Assembly: GCA_021792615.1 (NCBI GenBank)
Contig: JAJYUJ010000030.1
Coordinates: 1 to 32,600 of the forward strand
Origin: a bacterium
Lineage (GTDB): Bacteria > JAMCPX01
Direction of reading: 5' to 3'
Length of the DNA: 32,600 bases
The first letter of the stretch is position 1. Each line of letters starts with the position of its first letter. The translations under genes were made by a program, and so were the position numbers. The notes under the pieces were generated by a model. The model ran no database searches, was not told the origin of the DNA, and saw only the letters and a program-made list of their open reading frames with translations. This document shows positions 22,913-30,584 of this stretch, piece by piece.

Positions 22913-23727
22913 TTGTATTGGATATCCTTGTATGGATCTTTATTGTTGTCCTTATTTTTCTCGTCAGCCAGTTTGCCATAGTTATCTACGATGCTCTGAA
23001 CACCAGTAAAAAACCAGTCGGACAGATGCCGGCCATTGCGCTGGAGGTCCTTCAGGAGGCTGTTTTTACGTTTATTTCTTTTATAACCTATGTCATCGGC
23101 TTTATAAACTATGATGCTGTTTTTCTGAAAAAGGACAATAAAAAATACCCGCCCATATTGCTCGTGCACGGCTATATGATGAACAGGGCTTGTTTTTTCT
23201 ATATACACCTGAGACTGGTGATTGACGGCTTCAGAGTATTCACCGTCAACCTTTATCCCCCGGTGAAGTCCATTACGGAACTCTCCGAACGCGTGGCGGA
23301 TAAGATGGACGAGATAGCGGACAAAACAGGAGAAAAGGAAATATATTTAATTGGACACAGTATGGGAGGGCTTGTATCCCGGTATTACAGCAGTTCGCCC
23401 CGCGGTGCCGGAAGGGTAAGAGGGATTATAACCATTGCGAGCCCCTACAAAGGTACGCGTATCGCTGTACTGGGCATTGGCAAAAATGCAAAAGAAATGG
23501 TACCGGGCAGCGAATTTCTCAATGAACTCAACAAAAAAACAATGCCGAAGATCTACGCGCTATGGTCGACGCTGGACAATCTTATCGTCCCCCCGGAATA
23601 CGCCTTTATGGAAGGTATGCCGAATGATTCCCTGCCGTTGAAGGGGCACATTGCCATGCTGTTTTCAAATGTGGTTTACCGCCATATTGTCGGTTACTTG
23701 AAAGAGAATAGTGCATCGGTGAAATAA
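22909..23727 (+). CDS. Membrane-anchored lipase-like alpha/beta hydrolase
   Basis: The 272-aa protein has one or two N-terminal hydrophobic segments (residues ~5-27 and ~50-66). An alpha/beta hydrolase follows: oxyanion region LLVHGYMMNR (84-93), nucleophile GHSMGG (Ser151), Asp223 in STLDNLIVP and His247 in KGHIAML. The triad is complete. It resembles triacylglycerol lipases of the LipA/PGAP1-like group, acting on membrane-associated esters. It starts in an ATGA overlap with the MshEN gene, so the two are translationally coupled. Confidence 0.85.
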   Translation: MIVLDILVWIFIVVLIFLVSQFAIVIYDALNTSKKPVGQMPAIALEVLQEAVFTFISFITYVIGFINYDAVFLKKDNKKYPPILLVHGYMMNRACFFYIHLRLVIDGFRVFTVNLYPPVKSITELSERVADKMDEIADKTGEKEIYLIGHSMGGLVSRYYSSSPRGAGRVRGIITIASPYKGTRIAVLGIGKNAKEMVPGSEFLNELNKKTMPKIYALWSTLDNLIVPPEYAFMEGMPNDSLPLKGHIAMLFSNVVYRHIVGYLKENSASVK

Positions 23728-23781
23728 GCACGTTTGTACGTTCACCGCAAAGAGAGAGTTCGAGACGGTGCGAAGGGAGTA

Positions 23782-24444
23782 TTACGACCCTTTAAAGAGT
23801 TGCTGAATTTTATCGATATGCTCTTTTTTGACAATCGCTATAACCTCATCATTCTGTTTGAAAATTGTTTCACCTTTCGGGATGAGCGTTTTGTCCTCCC
23901 GGTAGATAGTAACAATGATAATGCCTTCAGGAAGCCCGAGGTCCTTGATCTTTTTGTCGATGATATACGATCCCCTGGGTACGTCCACCTGCACCAGTTC
24001 AACATCCCCGCCCTTGAGTGGAAATAGAGGGACGACAACATCGCCTGCCTGCACCTGTTCTTCGATGAGGTAGTTGAGGATTCTTGTGGAATTGATGGTC
24101 GCATCAACACCGATACTCTGGAATATTTCCTCGTTTGCAGGGTCTGATACCCTCGATATCGTCCGCGGTGTCATAAACATCAGTTTGGTAAGCTGACAGA
24201 TAACAAGGTTTGTTGCGTCATCTCCGGTCAGTGCGGCCACGACATTGGCCCGGTTAGCGCCGGCAACCTTTAATACAGAAGCATTTGCACCGTTGCCGAG
24301 CATTATGGCATCCCCGAAGTTTTCCGATAACAGTGTTACCTTTGTTTTATCCTGATCGATGATAGTAACCTCATGTCCGCCGGATAAGAGCGTTTTTGCG
24401 AGATTGACACCTGCTTTGCTTGCGCCAACGATAATGATATACAT
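23782..24444 (-). CDS. TrkA-type RCK protein with N and C domains
   Basis: The 220-aa cytosolic regulator has a TrkA-N Rossmann domain (residues 1-~125; glycine motif IIVGASKAGVNLAKTLL and acidic IIDQD for NAD). A TrkA-C ligand domain follows (~140-218; YIIDKKIKDLGLPEGIIIVTIYREDKTLIPKGETIF). RCK pairs gate K+ transport in response to nucleotides. E. coli TrkA has N-C-N-C in one chain; here the function is split between this gene and the next (9-nt gap). No TrkH/KtrB pore gene is adjacent; the transporter of the operon is an APC-family protein. Confidence 0.88.
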   Translation of the reverse strand: MYIIIVGASKAGVNLAKTLLSGGHEVTIIDQDKTKVTLLSENFGDAIMLGNGANASVLKVAGANRANVVAALTGDDATNLVICQLTKLMFMTPRTISRVSDPANEEIFQSIGVDATINSTRILNYLIEEQVQAGDVVVPLFPLKGGDVELVQVDVPRGSYIIDKKIKDLGLPEGIIIVTIYREDKTLIPKGETIFKQNDEVIAIVKKEHIDKIQQLFKGS

Positions 24445-24453
24445 AATCCCCCC

Positions 24454-24855
24454 TTATGATAATCCCGGCATTTTCAGAAGTGCGTCGATGGTAAGACTGG
24501 TAGGACATACGACTTCGATTCCGAGCTCCGTGTACACGGTAACAAGGTTTATGTCAAACAACCGCATGATGACCTTTATTGTTTTGTCTACGAGCTTTAT
24601 TTTCTGCGCTATCATGATGTTCGTGTAATCGTTCCCTGTAATCACGAGTACGAGATCCGCGGGTTTTTTTAATGCCTGACGTATAATCTTCTCATCCGTA
24701 CTGTCTCCTACAAGGAATTCGACCCCTTGTTTATCCTCGATGTACATAAATTTGCTCTCGTTTTGTTCCAGAACGAGCACGCTGTCGCCCCGTTTGGAAA
24801 AAACACTGACAAGTCTTGAACCAAGCCTGCCTGAACCTATGATAACAACACGCAT
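24454..24855 (-). CDS. TrkA-N domain-only RCK protein
   Basis: The 133-aa protein is a single Rossmann domain: VVIIGSGRLGSRLVSVFS (glycine-rich nucleotide loop), VLVLEQNE (acidic end of strand 2), GDSTDEKIIRQA, and VLVITGNDYTNIMIAQ. The TrkA-C domain is missing. The stop of the preceding UspA gene directly abuts its ATG. It may pair with the 220-aa TrkA protein to make a two-chain equivalent of TrkA. Confidence 0.87.
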   Translation of the reverse strand: MRVVIIGSGRLGSRLVSVFSKRGDSVLVLEQNESKFMYIEDKQGVEFLVGDSTDEKIIRQALKKPADLVLVITGNDYTNIMIAQKIKLVDKTIKVIMRLFDINLVTVYTELGIEVVCPTSLTIDALLKMPGLS

Positions 24856-25419
24856 TTACGTTTCCTCCTCCCCGGGTAGTTTGTCGATGATGACCTCGCA
24901 CGGTGCCTTTCTCAGGACTATGTCCGATGTCCTTCCGAGTATGTTTTCTTTGAGCCCGATGTGCTGGCGTATACCCATGACGATAACGTCCGCATCCTGT
25001 TCTCTGGCCAGCTTTACTATCTCTTCCCCGGCTGAACGCGATCGTACGATAAGGGATTTGTTTTTCATTTTATGCAATGCTGCAAGCTGCTCTCCATGGG
25101 AAATGGCCTCCTGGGCAACTTTGTCCTCATTTTCCATCTCGGCATTTAACGGGAGTGTCCTCGGGACTTCTATGACATAAGCAAATATAAGGGTTGCATT
25201 CTGCTCCGTCCCGAGTCTGCAGGCAAGCTCAACGCCCCGTTCCGAGTATGCCATGCCCTGTGTCGGTATGAGCAGGTTTTTTAAGGCCTCGACCTCCCGG
25301 TGAGCCCGCGCAGCCACCTGGGGGATGATAGGCGGGACATGGAGCATCCACCAAAGAAGGGATATAATGGATATCAAAAAGAACGCTGCAATAATAACGC
25401 CAAGCGTTGACTGGATCAT
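24856..25419 (-). CDS. Membrane-anchored universal stress protein (UspA family)
   Basis: The 187-aa protein has an N-terminal membrane helix (residues ~7-27, IIAAFFLISIISLLWWML). A UspA fold follows (KNLLIPTQG, GVELACRLGTEQNATLIFAYVIEVP, ADVIVMGIRQHIG, GRTSDIVLRKAPCEVIIDK). The ATP-binding G-x2-G-x9-G[ST] loop is only partly kept (GIRQHIGLKENILGRTS). UspA-like domains attached to transporters bind nucleotides and sense energy or c-di-nucleotide state. It overlaps the two-helix gene by 4 nt. Confidence 0.87.
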   Translation of the reverse strand: MIQSTLGVIIAAFFLISIISLLWWMLHVPPIIPQVAARAHREVEALKNLLIPTQGMAYSERGVELACRLGTEQNATLIFAYVIEVPRTLPLNAEMENEDKVAQEAISHGEQLAALHKMKNKSLIVRSRSAGEEIVKLAREQDADVIVMGIRQHIGLKENILGRTSDIVLRKAPCEVIIDKLPGEEET

Positions 25420-25619
25420 TGCCTGCCTCTTACGTAGTTGAGAACGAACCGTATCCTGTATATGCCAAAGGCTATAAAGCTTATGCCGACGAGCAACGGA
25501 AGCCAGATATGGATTCCGGCGGCCAACGTGGCCGAACGTATAATAATTACTATACCGATGACGACAAACAGAGCGCTGTTTATTGCCTTGAACTTATCTG
25601 TCAGTTTTAATCTGTTCAT
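25416..25619 (-). CDS. Small two-helix membrane protein
   Basis: The 67-aa protein has hydrophobic segments at ~15-33 and ~38-55, with positive residues outside. It is unrecognised. It starts inside the end of the transporter gene (26-nt overlap) and overlaps the UspA gene by 4 nt, so it is certainly part of the operon and may be an accessory subunit of the transporter. Confidence 0.75.
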   Translation of the reverse strand: MNRLKLTDKFKAINSALFVVIGIVIIIRSATLAAGIHIWLPLLVGISFIAFGIYRIRFVLNYVRGRQ

Positions 25620-27189
25620 GCTTCTTCAGCTTTTCATCGCGTTCTTTTAATGCAATCCTGTACTCCTCTGCAAGGTCGAATTCCTCTGCCGAGATCAGTA
25701 CATCCATCTGGTGTGCCTCCCAGTTCCGCTCGATGCTTTTTGTCACGGGCATGTTGTTCTTTTTTTTGAAGTAGATAAAGTAAACAATTCCCAGCACTAC
25801 CCATGCCGGGCCTGCGATCCTTCCAATCTTATGCGTTAGTATCACCTCAAACAGCACCATGCCGACACCAAGGAATCCCAGAATACCAAGTACGGGAAAA
25901 TCGACAATCCTGTCTTTGTAATGAATTTTTAGGTTGAGCGGCATCTTGTATGGCCTTGGTGTATACGGATCGGAAAAGCGCAGGCGTATCAATGCTACGA
26001 AAACAATAAGGTAACCCAGGGTAGCGCCGAACGCATACATATTGCCGAGCGTATCCATGGCCTGAGGTGTCAGGAATGACAATAGCATCTCCACGATACC
26101 GATAACAGAAAAAACAACGATGGTTCTTACCGGGGTCCTGTATTTTGGACTCACCTTATCAAACCACTTTGTTATAAGGCCGAACTCGCTCATGGAGTAC
26201 GTCAATCTTGATGCGCTCATGACGCCGGAGTTGGCAGAGATAAGCAGTATGGTCGCACCAAGCAGTGCCGTTACCGGACCTGCAAAGAGTCCTATGTAGG
26301 GTATCGCATGTGCAAGCGTCGCGATGGGATCACCTATATGCTGTTGAAAGGTTTGCCAGGGCAGCACACCGAGGCTCAGGGTCGAGAATGCAGTTGCAAA
26401 AATAAACACGGTAAAGATCAGGGTTACGGACGTCCGCGGTATTATTGTTGCAGGCCTTTTGGTTTCCTGCGCTGCCTGTGATATGGATTCGAGCCCTACG
26501 AACGATATGATACCGAGCGACGAGCCGTACATAAACTGATGGAGTGTCGGAAAGGATGTCTGCCACTGCTGAATAAGGTACTCTGGCTTCCATGCAAATA
26601 AAAAGCCGAAAATAATGACGGATGATTCTATAGAAATATCAAAGGCGCCGATAAGTTCGTTAAAGAGCGAAGATTCTTTTATACCTATGATATTCAACCA
26701 GATTAAAAAAAGGATAAAAGCAAAAGATTCCGAAAGCCACAGATAATTTATTTTCAGGGATCCGAGCATAAAGACAAAATGGGACGGCTCGATGCCAAAA
26801 TAAGGCAAAAAGAAATTTACATATCCGGCAGATGCAACGGCAAACAGGGCAATATCAATGGTGTAATCGAGCAAAAGCGCGACTCCGGTCGTAAATCCCC
26901 AAAAATCCCCGAGTCCCCGAAGGGCAAAGTAGTGCCCGCCGCCTGCAACCGGGTATGTTGCTGCAAGCTCTGTGTAGGCAAATCCGATCATAATATAGAC
27001 AATGCCTGCTGCTGCAAACGCAAGGCTTGCTGCGCCCTGTGCTGCTGCTATGACAAGTCCAAGGGCAGCATAGATATCTGCTCCGACATCTGCGTATCCC
27101 CACATGTAAGAGCCCCATACGGTGATATCCCTTCTGAGTTCGTGCGGAAGTTCTGGAGATGGAGGTGTACTGGTATTGTCGCTGACCAT
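25594..27189 (-). CDS. APC-superfamily permease (amino acid or K+ transporter)
   Basis: The 531-aa protein has about twelve hydrophobic segments. TM1 reads WGSYMWGYADVGADIYAALG in place of the usual APC GSGIF-type loop. GGGHYFALRGLGDFWGFTTG and LLLDYTIDIALFAVASAGY follow, then an extended cytosolic tail with a charged helix (~490-531). Members with this TM1 and LLxDY signature resemble the APC-fold potassium transporters (KimA-like) as well as uncharacterised amino-acid permeases. Genes for UspA and TrkA proteins immediately downstream favour a nucleotide-regulated cation transporter, but that is inference. No clear ribosome site precedes the ATG. Confidence 0.85.
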   Translation of the reverse strand: MVSDNTSTPPSPELPHELRRDITVWGSYMWGYADVGADIYAALGLVIAAAQGAASLAFAAAGIVYIMIGFAYTELAATYPVAGGGHYFALRGLGDFWGFTTGVALLLDYTIDIALFAVASAGYVNFFLPYFGIEPSHFVFMLGSLKINYLWLSESFAFILFLIWLNIIGIKESSLFNELIGAFDISIESSVIIFGFLFAWKPEYLIQQWQTSFPTLHQFMYGSSLGIISFVGLESISQAAQETKRPATIIPRTSVTLIFTVFIFATAFSTLSLGVLPWQTFQQHIGDPIATLAHAIPYIGLFAGPVTALLGATILLISANSGVMSASRLTYSMSEFGLITKWFDKVSPKYRTPVRTIVVFSVIGIVEMLLSFLTPQAMDTLGNMYAFGATLGYLIVFVALIRLRFSDPYTPRPYKMPLNLKIHYKDRIVDFPVLGILGFLGVGMVLFEVILTHKIGRIAGPAWVVLGIVYFIYFKKKNNMPVTKSIERNWEAHQMDVLISAEEFDLAEEYRIALKERDEKLKKHEQIKTDR

Positions 27190-27217
27190 AATGTTTGATG
27201 ACTACTGTCTGGTAAAG

Positions 27218-27952
27218 TTAATCTGTTGTAGTTTGCGTGAATCTGGCAAGTAATGCTTTGTTTGTTTGTATATTCATCGTGCTTTCGATACTTTTAATCC
27301 ATGTATCATAAGCTGACTTTGCCAACGAGTAGCGTAACTGTTCTTCTGTCTGCCCCGGATTTTTCTGCTGCTTTGTGGTATCGAGAGCATTTAATATCCT
27401 GACTTCACCATCGCTCAGAAAAACATTGTCATAGAACAGGTTCTTCAATTTCAACATCAGGATGTCGTTGCTGACATCATTCTGAAAATTTTCCGGCGTA
27501 ATATTGTTTTCCCTCAGCACGGCATAATATATTCTGGGATCGAACTGATGCTCCTTGTTCAGAAACGCCGGGGTGTGACTTATTTGATCCATGAGCTCTT
27601 GTGTCGTAACCATAAACCCGATGCTGTGCGCCTGCTGGGTAGCAACTTCATTCGAAATAAGATTGTTCAACACTTGATCCGGTATATCCAATTTATTCAG
27701 CATTCCCTGCGTCATTTCCCCTTTGAACTCCCTGCGGTATGCCTTTACCGTGTTTCTGTAAGCACGGGAAAAATCATCGATGGATATGGCATCCCGGTTT
27801 ACGACTGCCACAGTCCCTTCAGAAAGCCCGGTACCGCAACTCTTCATGATGCCGAATATGCCGCCAAACCCTCCGAGGAAGGTAAGTGCGATAATAAAAT
27901 AGAGGACTTTTAAGCCCCAATTGCCAGTGTATTTTCTGATGTAATTTAACAT
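27218..27952 (-). CDS. SurA N-terminal/PpiD-like membrane-anchored protein lacking the PPIase domain
   Basis: The 244-aa protein has a short cytosolic N-terminus, one membrane helix (~13-35, VLYFIIALTFLGGFGGIFGIM) and a periplasmic SurA_N-type chaperone region (VAVVNRDAISIDDFSRAYRNTV, DQVLNNLISNEVATQQAHSIGF). PpiD proteins are about 620 aa and carry a parvulin domain; this one stops before it. It may be a minimal periplasmic chaperone. It lies 28 nt upstream of the permease on the same strand and could head that operon. No ribosome site is seen; the start is 8 nt after a -10 box. Confidence 0.82.
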   Translation of the reverse strand: MLNYIRKYTGNWGLKVLYFIIALTFLGGFGGIFGIMKSCGTGLSEGTVAVVNRDAISIDDFSRAYRNTVKAYRREFKGEMTQGMLNKLDIPDQVLNNLISNEVATQQAHSIGFMVTTQELMDQISHTPAFLNKEHQFDPRIYYAVLRENNITPENFQNDVSNDILMLKLKNLFYDNVFLSDGEVRILNALDTTKQQKNPGQTEEQLRYSLAKSAYDTWIKSIESTMNIQTNKALLARFTQTTTD

Positions 27953-27960
27953 AAGTAGCT

Positions 27961-27988
27961 AGTATAGTAAGTGATAATTAAAAAGCAA
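27961..27988 (-). promoter_or_regulatory. Promoter of the SurA-N gene, giving a leaderless mRNA
   Basis: On the minus strand TTGCTT (27983-27988), a 16-bp spacer and TATACT (27961-27966, 5 of 6) precede the ATG at 27952 by exactly 8 nt. No Shine-Dalgarno lies in those 8 nt. Confidence 0.55.
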
Positions 27989-28200
27989 GTAATTTGCTAC
28001 CGTATCCATAGTACAGCTCTTCTTCAAGGACTTAATAGTATAAGCAAAACATATGCCACGTTTCATTTAAGAAAAAAATGTGCTTGTTTTGGTAAAAAAG
28101 CAGACAATTTTGAACGTACAATGCGTTTGTGTATGAACGCCCCTGTCAAAATTGGAACCATTTATGGCAGAGGATTCTATGATAATTTTAGTTCCATAGA

Positions 28201-28231
28201 GAAAGGGCATGGTTTAAAGCCATGTCCTTTC
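28201..28231. other. Strong 31-nt hairpin in the gap before tRNA-Arg
   Basis: GAAAGGGCATGG pairs with CCATGTCCTTTC (12 bp with one G-U), and the TTTAAAG between can extend the stem. No U-tract follows, so it is not an intrinsic terminator in either direction. The 27953-28342 gap otherwise holds the minus promoter at 27961 and the tRNA promoter; the 113-codon open frame across it shows no family features. Confidence 0.6.
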
Positions 28232-28297
28232 CAACGGGTGTATGCCCCAGTAGCCTCGCGGCAAATCCTTTCATCCATCTCAAGGCGATGTTTGTTA

Positions 28298-28326
28298 TTG
28301 TATTTCCGATAGTGGTGTATTATAAA
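28298..28326 (+). promoter_or_regulatory. Promoter of tRNA-Arg
   Basis: TATAAA at 28321-28326 (5 of 6) lies 17 bp after TTGTAT (28298-28303). Initiation would fall ~10 nt before the mature tRNA 5' end at 28343, leaving a short leader for RNase P. Confidence 0.5.
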
Positions 28327-28342
28327 AAGTAAAACAATCTTT

Positions 28343-28415
28343 GCGCCCGTAGCTCAGTGGATAGAGCGTCGGACTACGAATCCGCAGGCCGGGGGTTCAA
28401 ATCCCCCCGGGCGCA
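28343..28415 (+). tRNA. tRNA-Arg (anticodon ACG)
   Basis: This 73-nt cloverleaf has acceptor arms GCGCCCG/CGGGCGC with discriminator A, a D-arm GCTC...GAGC, an anticodon loop CTACGAA (anticodon ACG) and a T-arm GGGGGTTCAAATCCCCC. CCA is not encoded. The outermost anticodon-stem pair is U-C, a mismatch. ACG is normally deaminated to ICG by TadA and then reads CGU, CGC and CGA. A single transcription unit with its own promoter is likely. Confidence 0.95.
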
Positions 28416-28444
28416 TTTGTTTTTCATGTCCTCGGTATACCTGT

Positions 28445-28473
28445 TTGACAATGCATTGCCGGCACGGTAGAGT
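28445..28473 (+). promoter_or_regulatory. Promoter of the first DUF2378-like gene, giving a leaderless mRNA
   Basis: A perfect TTGACA (28445-28450), a 17-bp spacer and TAGAGT (28468-28473, 4 of 6) precede the ATG at 28482 by exactly 8 nt. There is no Shine-Dalgarno. Confidence 0.5.
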
Positions 28474-28481
28474 TTCTCATT

Positions 28482-29051
28482 ATGGGTACATCCTTTATAA
28501 AGGGAAGTTCAATAAAAGCCATAAAAGAGTTTCTTATAAAGAAAGGCGGCAATGGTTTGTATCAACAGGTCATAGACGGTATGTCAATCGAACATAGATC
28601 TGTTTTGGATGTGAAAACCATACTTTCTTCAACATGGTATCCAATGGAAACGTACGTTGATTTTTTAAGATCCATCAAAAAAATACTAGGAAAAGATAAT
28701 CAAAATATTCTCTATGAAATAGGAAGCAACATCATAGAATATGGTTACAACGCATTCTATAAGTTATTCTACAGGTTTGGAAGTACAGAATTTATACTCA
28801 AGAATTCTAAATATCTCTGGTCAAGCTACTTCAAGCCAAGCAGGATTACCGTTGTGAAAACAACCAGCACATCGGCACTGCTCAGGGTGGAAGGAGAGCC
28901 GTTGCCGGACAAGGTCCTCTGCGAGAGTATTGCAGGTGGTATGGAACAGTCTGCCAAGTTCTCCGGTGCTAAAAATATAAAGATAAAAGAAACGCAGTGT
29001 AGAACTACAGGCAGTGTATACTGCGAATATGATATAACATGGGACCTTTGA
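28482..29051 (+). CDS. DUF2378-like (HNOB/V4R-superfamily-like) protein, paralog A
   Basis: The 189-aa soluble protein matches the overall plan of the DUF2378/TIGR02265 family first seen in Myxococcus. The plan is a KG..I..I..FL..K N-terminus, a central WYP...Y.D.L..I..ILGK segment (~residues 52-71), an alpha-helical middle with YLWSSYFKPS (~109-118), a strand-rich middle, and a C-terminal Cys-x-x-x-G-x-x-x-C segment (C172, C180). The family's relatives bind small hydrophobic ligands or haem; no function is established here. The paralog at 31759 shares WYP, ILGK, the YF turn and the closing Cys/Gly motif. It starts 8 nt after a -10 box. Confidence 0.65.
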   Translation: MGTSFIKGSSIKAIKEFLIKKGGNGLYQQVIDGMSIEHRSVLDVKTILSSTWYPMETYVDFLRSIKKILGKDNQNILYEIGSNIIEYGYNAFYKLFYRFGSTEFILKNSKYLWSSYFKPSRITVVKTTSTSALLRVEGEPLPDKVLCESIAGGMEQSAKFSGAKNIKIKETQCRTTGSVYCEYDITWDL

Positions 29052-29145
29052 CAGGGAGTCGCTTCATGGAACCGCTTTAAACCTAAAGTATGTCTTCCGG
29101 CAATAAAGTATAGAAAAGAGAAATGCCGGTAATTCTGGTTCGTTT

Positions 29146-29174
29146 TTGACAAATAAGGAGTTGCTTGTTATGGA
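29146..29174 (+). promoter_or_regulatory. Candidate promoter of the two-helix membrane protein gene
   Basis: A perfect TTGACA (29146-29151) lies 17 bp before TATGGA (29169-29174, 3 of 6). The leader to the ATG at 29258 would be ~75 nt. Confidence 0.3.
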
Positions 29175-29257
29175 TTGCGAAAGATGAGGCAATTTAAGAA
29201 TGAGAGGTTTGCCTTCCATTATCTCCTGCATATCGCTGCTGTTCAATCGAGGGACAT

Positions 29258-29800
29258 ATGGATGAACAAACAGGGGTAATCTTTCAAGAGTCCCAAAGGT
29301 TCGGTCATACGTTTGTGTGGATGTGTGTCATCATAGTGTTTCTGGTTTTTGCAGGACTCACGGGCTATGATTTGGCAATCCATCTTGCAATGCATCCACC
29401 GTCTGCCGGCAAGACAATACCGCATTCCGCTCTTATGATCATGGGCATAGCCCAGATTTTAACCATCCTTTTTATCTTTGGGATTTTATATACTGCGCAG
29501 TTGATGACCGAGGTGCGGACCGACGGGCTGTATATTCGCTTCAAGCCCTTTCATGCTTCTTACCGTAGATTTGGATTTGAATCTTTGAAAACCTATACCG
29601 CGTGTACCTACAGGCCTATTATGGATTATGGCGGCTATGGCATTCACCGCGGATGGAAAGGCTGGGCATATAATGTCAGCGGTAACCGCGGTGTACAGAT
29701 CGAGCTTGTCAACGGGAAAAAGATAATGATAGGATCACAAATGCCCGAGGAGCTTGTCCATGCGCTCGATATTGCAGCAGGCGGAAGGCGCACGCCATGA
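29258..29800 (+). CDS. Two-helix membrane protein with PH-like C-terminal domain (DUF6141-like)
   Basis: The 180-aa protein has a short FQESQRF start, membrane helices at ~18-38 and ~59-80, and a soluble C-terminal region. That region (EVRTDGLYIRFKPFHASYRRFGFESLK, then YGGYGIHRGWKGWAYNVSG and VQIELVNGKKIMIGSQ) has the strand pattern of bacterial PH-like domains. It is a conserved membrane protein of unknown function, and the family assignment is from memory of the pattern. The DsbA-type gene follows 48 nt later on the same strand. Confidence 0.7.
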   Translation: MDEQTGVIFQESQRFGHTFVWMCVIIVFLVFAGLTGYDLAIHLAMHPPSAGKTIPHSALMIMGIAQILTILFIFGILYTAQLMTEVRTDGLYIRFKPFHASYRRFGFESLKTYTACTYRPIMDYGGYGIHRGWKGWAYNVSGNRGVQIELVNGKKIMIGSQMPEELVHALDIAAGGRRTP

Positions 29801-29848
29801 AATCAAGGGCACAAGAGGGATTGAATATTTTCAAAGGAGGATCTTTTG

Positions 29849-30562
29849 ATGAAAGATAGTTACATATCCGGGATTGCAAGTGTTATTGTTGCAGTGGTTT
29901 TAGGCTTTGCCCTATGGTTTTCTGCAAAAGAAATACGGATGGGGTTAGAAAGAGGGGCTGTACAAAGGGTAGCACAAGGGGTCGATGCCCCCGCTCCGTC
30001 GCCACAGCAACCGCGGCAGCCTGACCCAACAGGAAATCCTTCTCAACTAACGGTTGCCGGCAGTCCTTATGAAGGGAAGAAGAATGCACCGGTAACCATT
30101 ATCGAGTGCTCTGACTTCCAATGTCCGTTTTGCGCGAGATTCTATCATGACACAGAAATGCAATTACGGGAGAACGAGATTAAGGACGGAACGGTCAAAC
30201 TTGTATTTAAAAACTTCCCCTTGCCATTTCATCAGTATGCCGAGAAAGCAGCAGAGGCTGCAGAGTGTGCCAACCAACAGGGGAAATTCTGGCAGATGCA
30301 TAACCTCCTGTTCAGTTCCGGGGGAAGGCTGGATATCGATAGTCTTAAATCGTATGCAAAAAAGATTGGACTTAACCAGGATAAGTTCGATCATTGCCTT
30401 GACAGCGGCGAAACAGCAGGCATCGTCAGTTCGGATAAATCGCAATGCGCTGCAGCAGGGGTACAGGGCACACCAACGTTCTTTATCAACGGGAAGATGC
30501 TTGTCGGTGCCCAGCCATATGAGCAATTCAAACGTCTTATTGAAGAAAGCAAGCCCCGTTAG
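29849..30562 (+). CDS. DsbA-type thioredoxin-fold protein, membrane-anchored
   Basis: The 237-aa protein has an N-terminal helix (~6-26) that anchors or exports it, then a Pro/Gln-rich linker (~45-65). A DsbA-like domain follows with active site C92-PF-C95 (CSDFQCPFCARF) and cis-Pro loop GVQGTPTFFING (~208). The PFC active site and DUF953-free layout place it with the DsbA/BdbD 'thioredoxin_4' group, which oxidises or isomerises periplasmic disulfides. A TTG at 29846 is in frame, but the ATG at 29849 follows GGAGG (29836-29840) with an 8-nt spacer. Its substrates could include the cysteine-rich exported proteins of the 5' island, though no direct link is seen. Confidence 0.9.
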   Translation: MKDSYISGIASVIVAVVLGFALWFSAKEIRMGLERGAVQRVAQGVDAPAPSPQQPRQPDPTGNPSQLTVAGSPYEGKKNAPVTIIECSDFQCPFCARFYHDTEMQLRENEIKDGTVKLVFKNFPLPFHQYAEKAAEAAECANQQGKFWQMHNLLFSSGGRLDIDSLKSYAKKIGLNQDKFDHCLDSGETAGIVSSDKSQCAAAGVQGTPTFFINGKMLVGAQPYEQFKRLIEESKPR

Positions 30563-30584
30563 AAAGGAGACGGTAGTTTCTTTC

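Noticed and set aside
27971-28312. A 113-codon open frame on the plus strand between the SurA-N gene and tRNA-Arg.
   Set aside because: It crosses the strong hairpin, begins inside the minus-strand promoter, has no ribosome site and no recognisable domain or sensible composition.
28270-28420. tRNA-Arg as an integration site for a mobile element.
   Set aside because: No integrase gene and no repeated 3' tRNA fragment were found on either side within the window.
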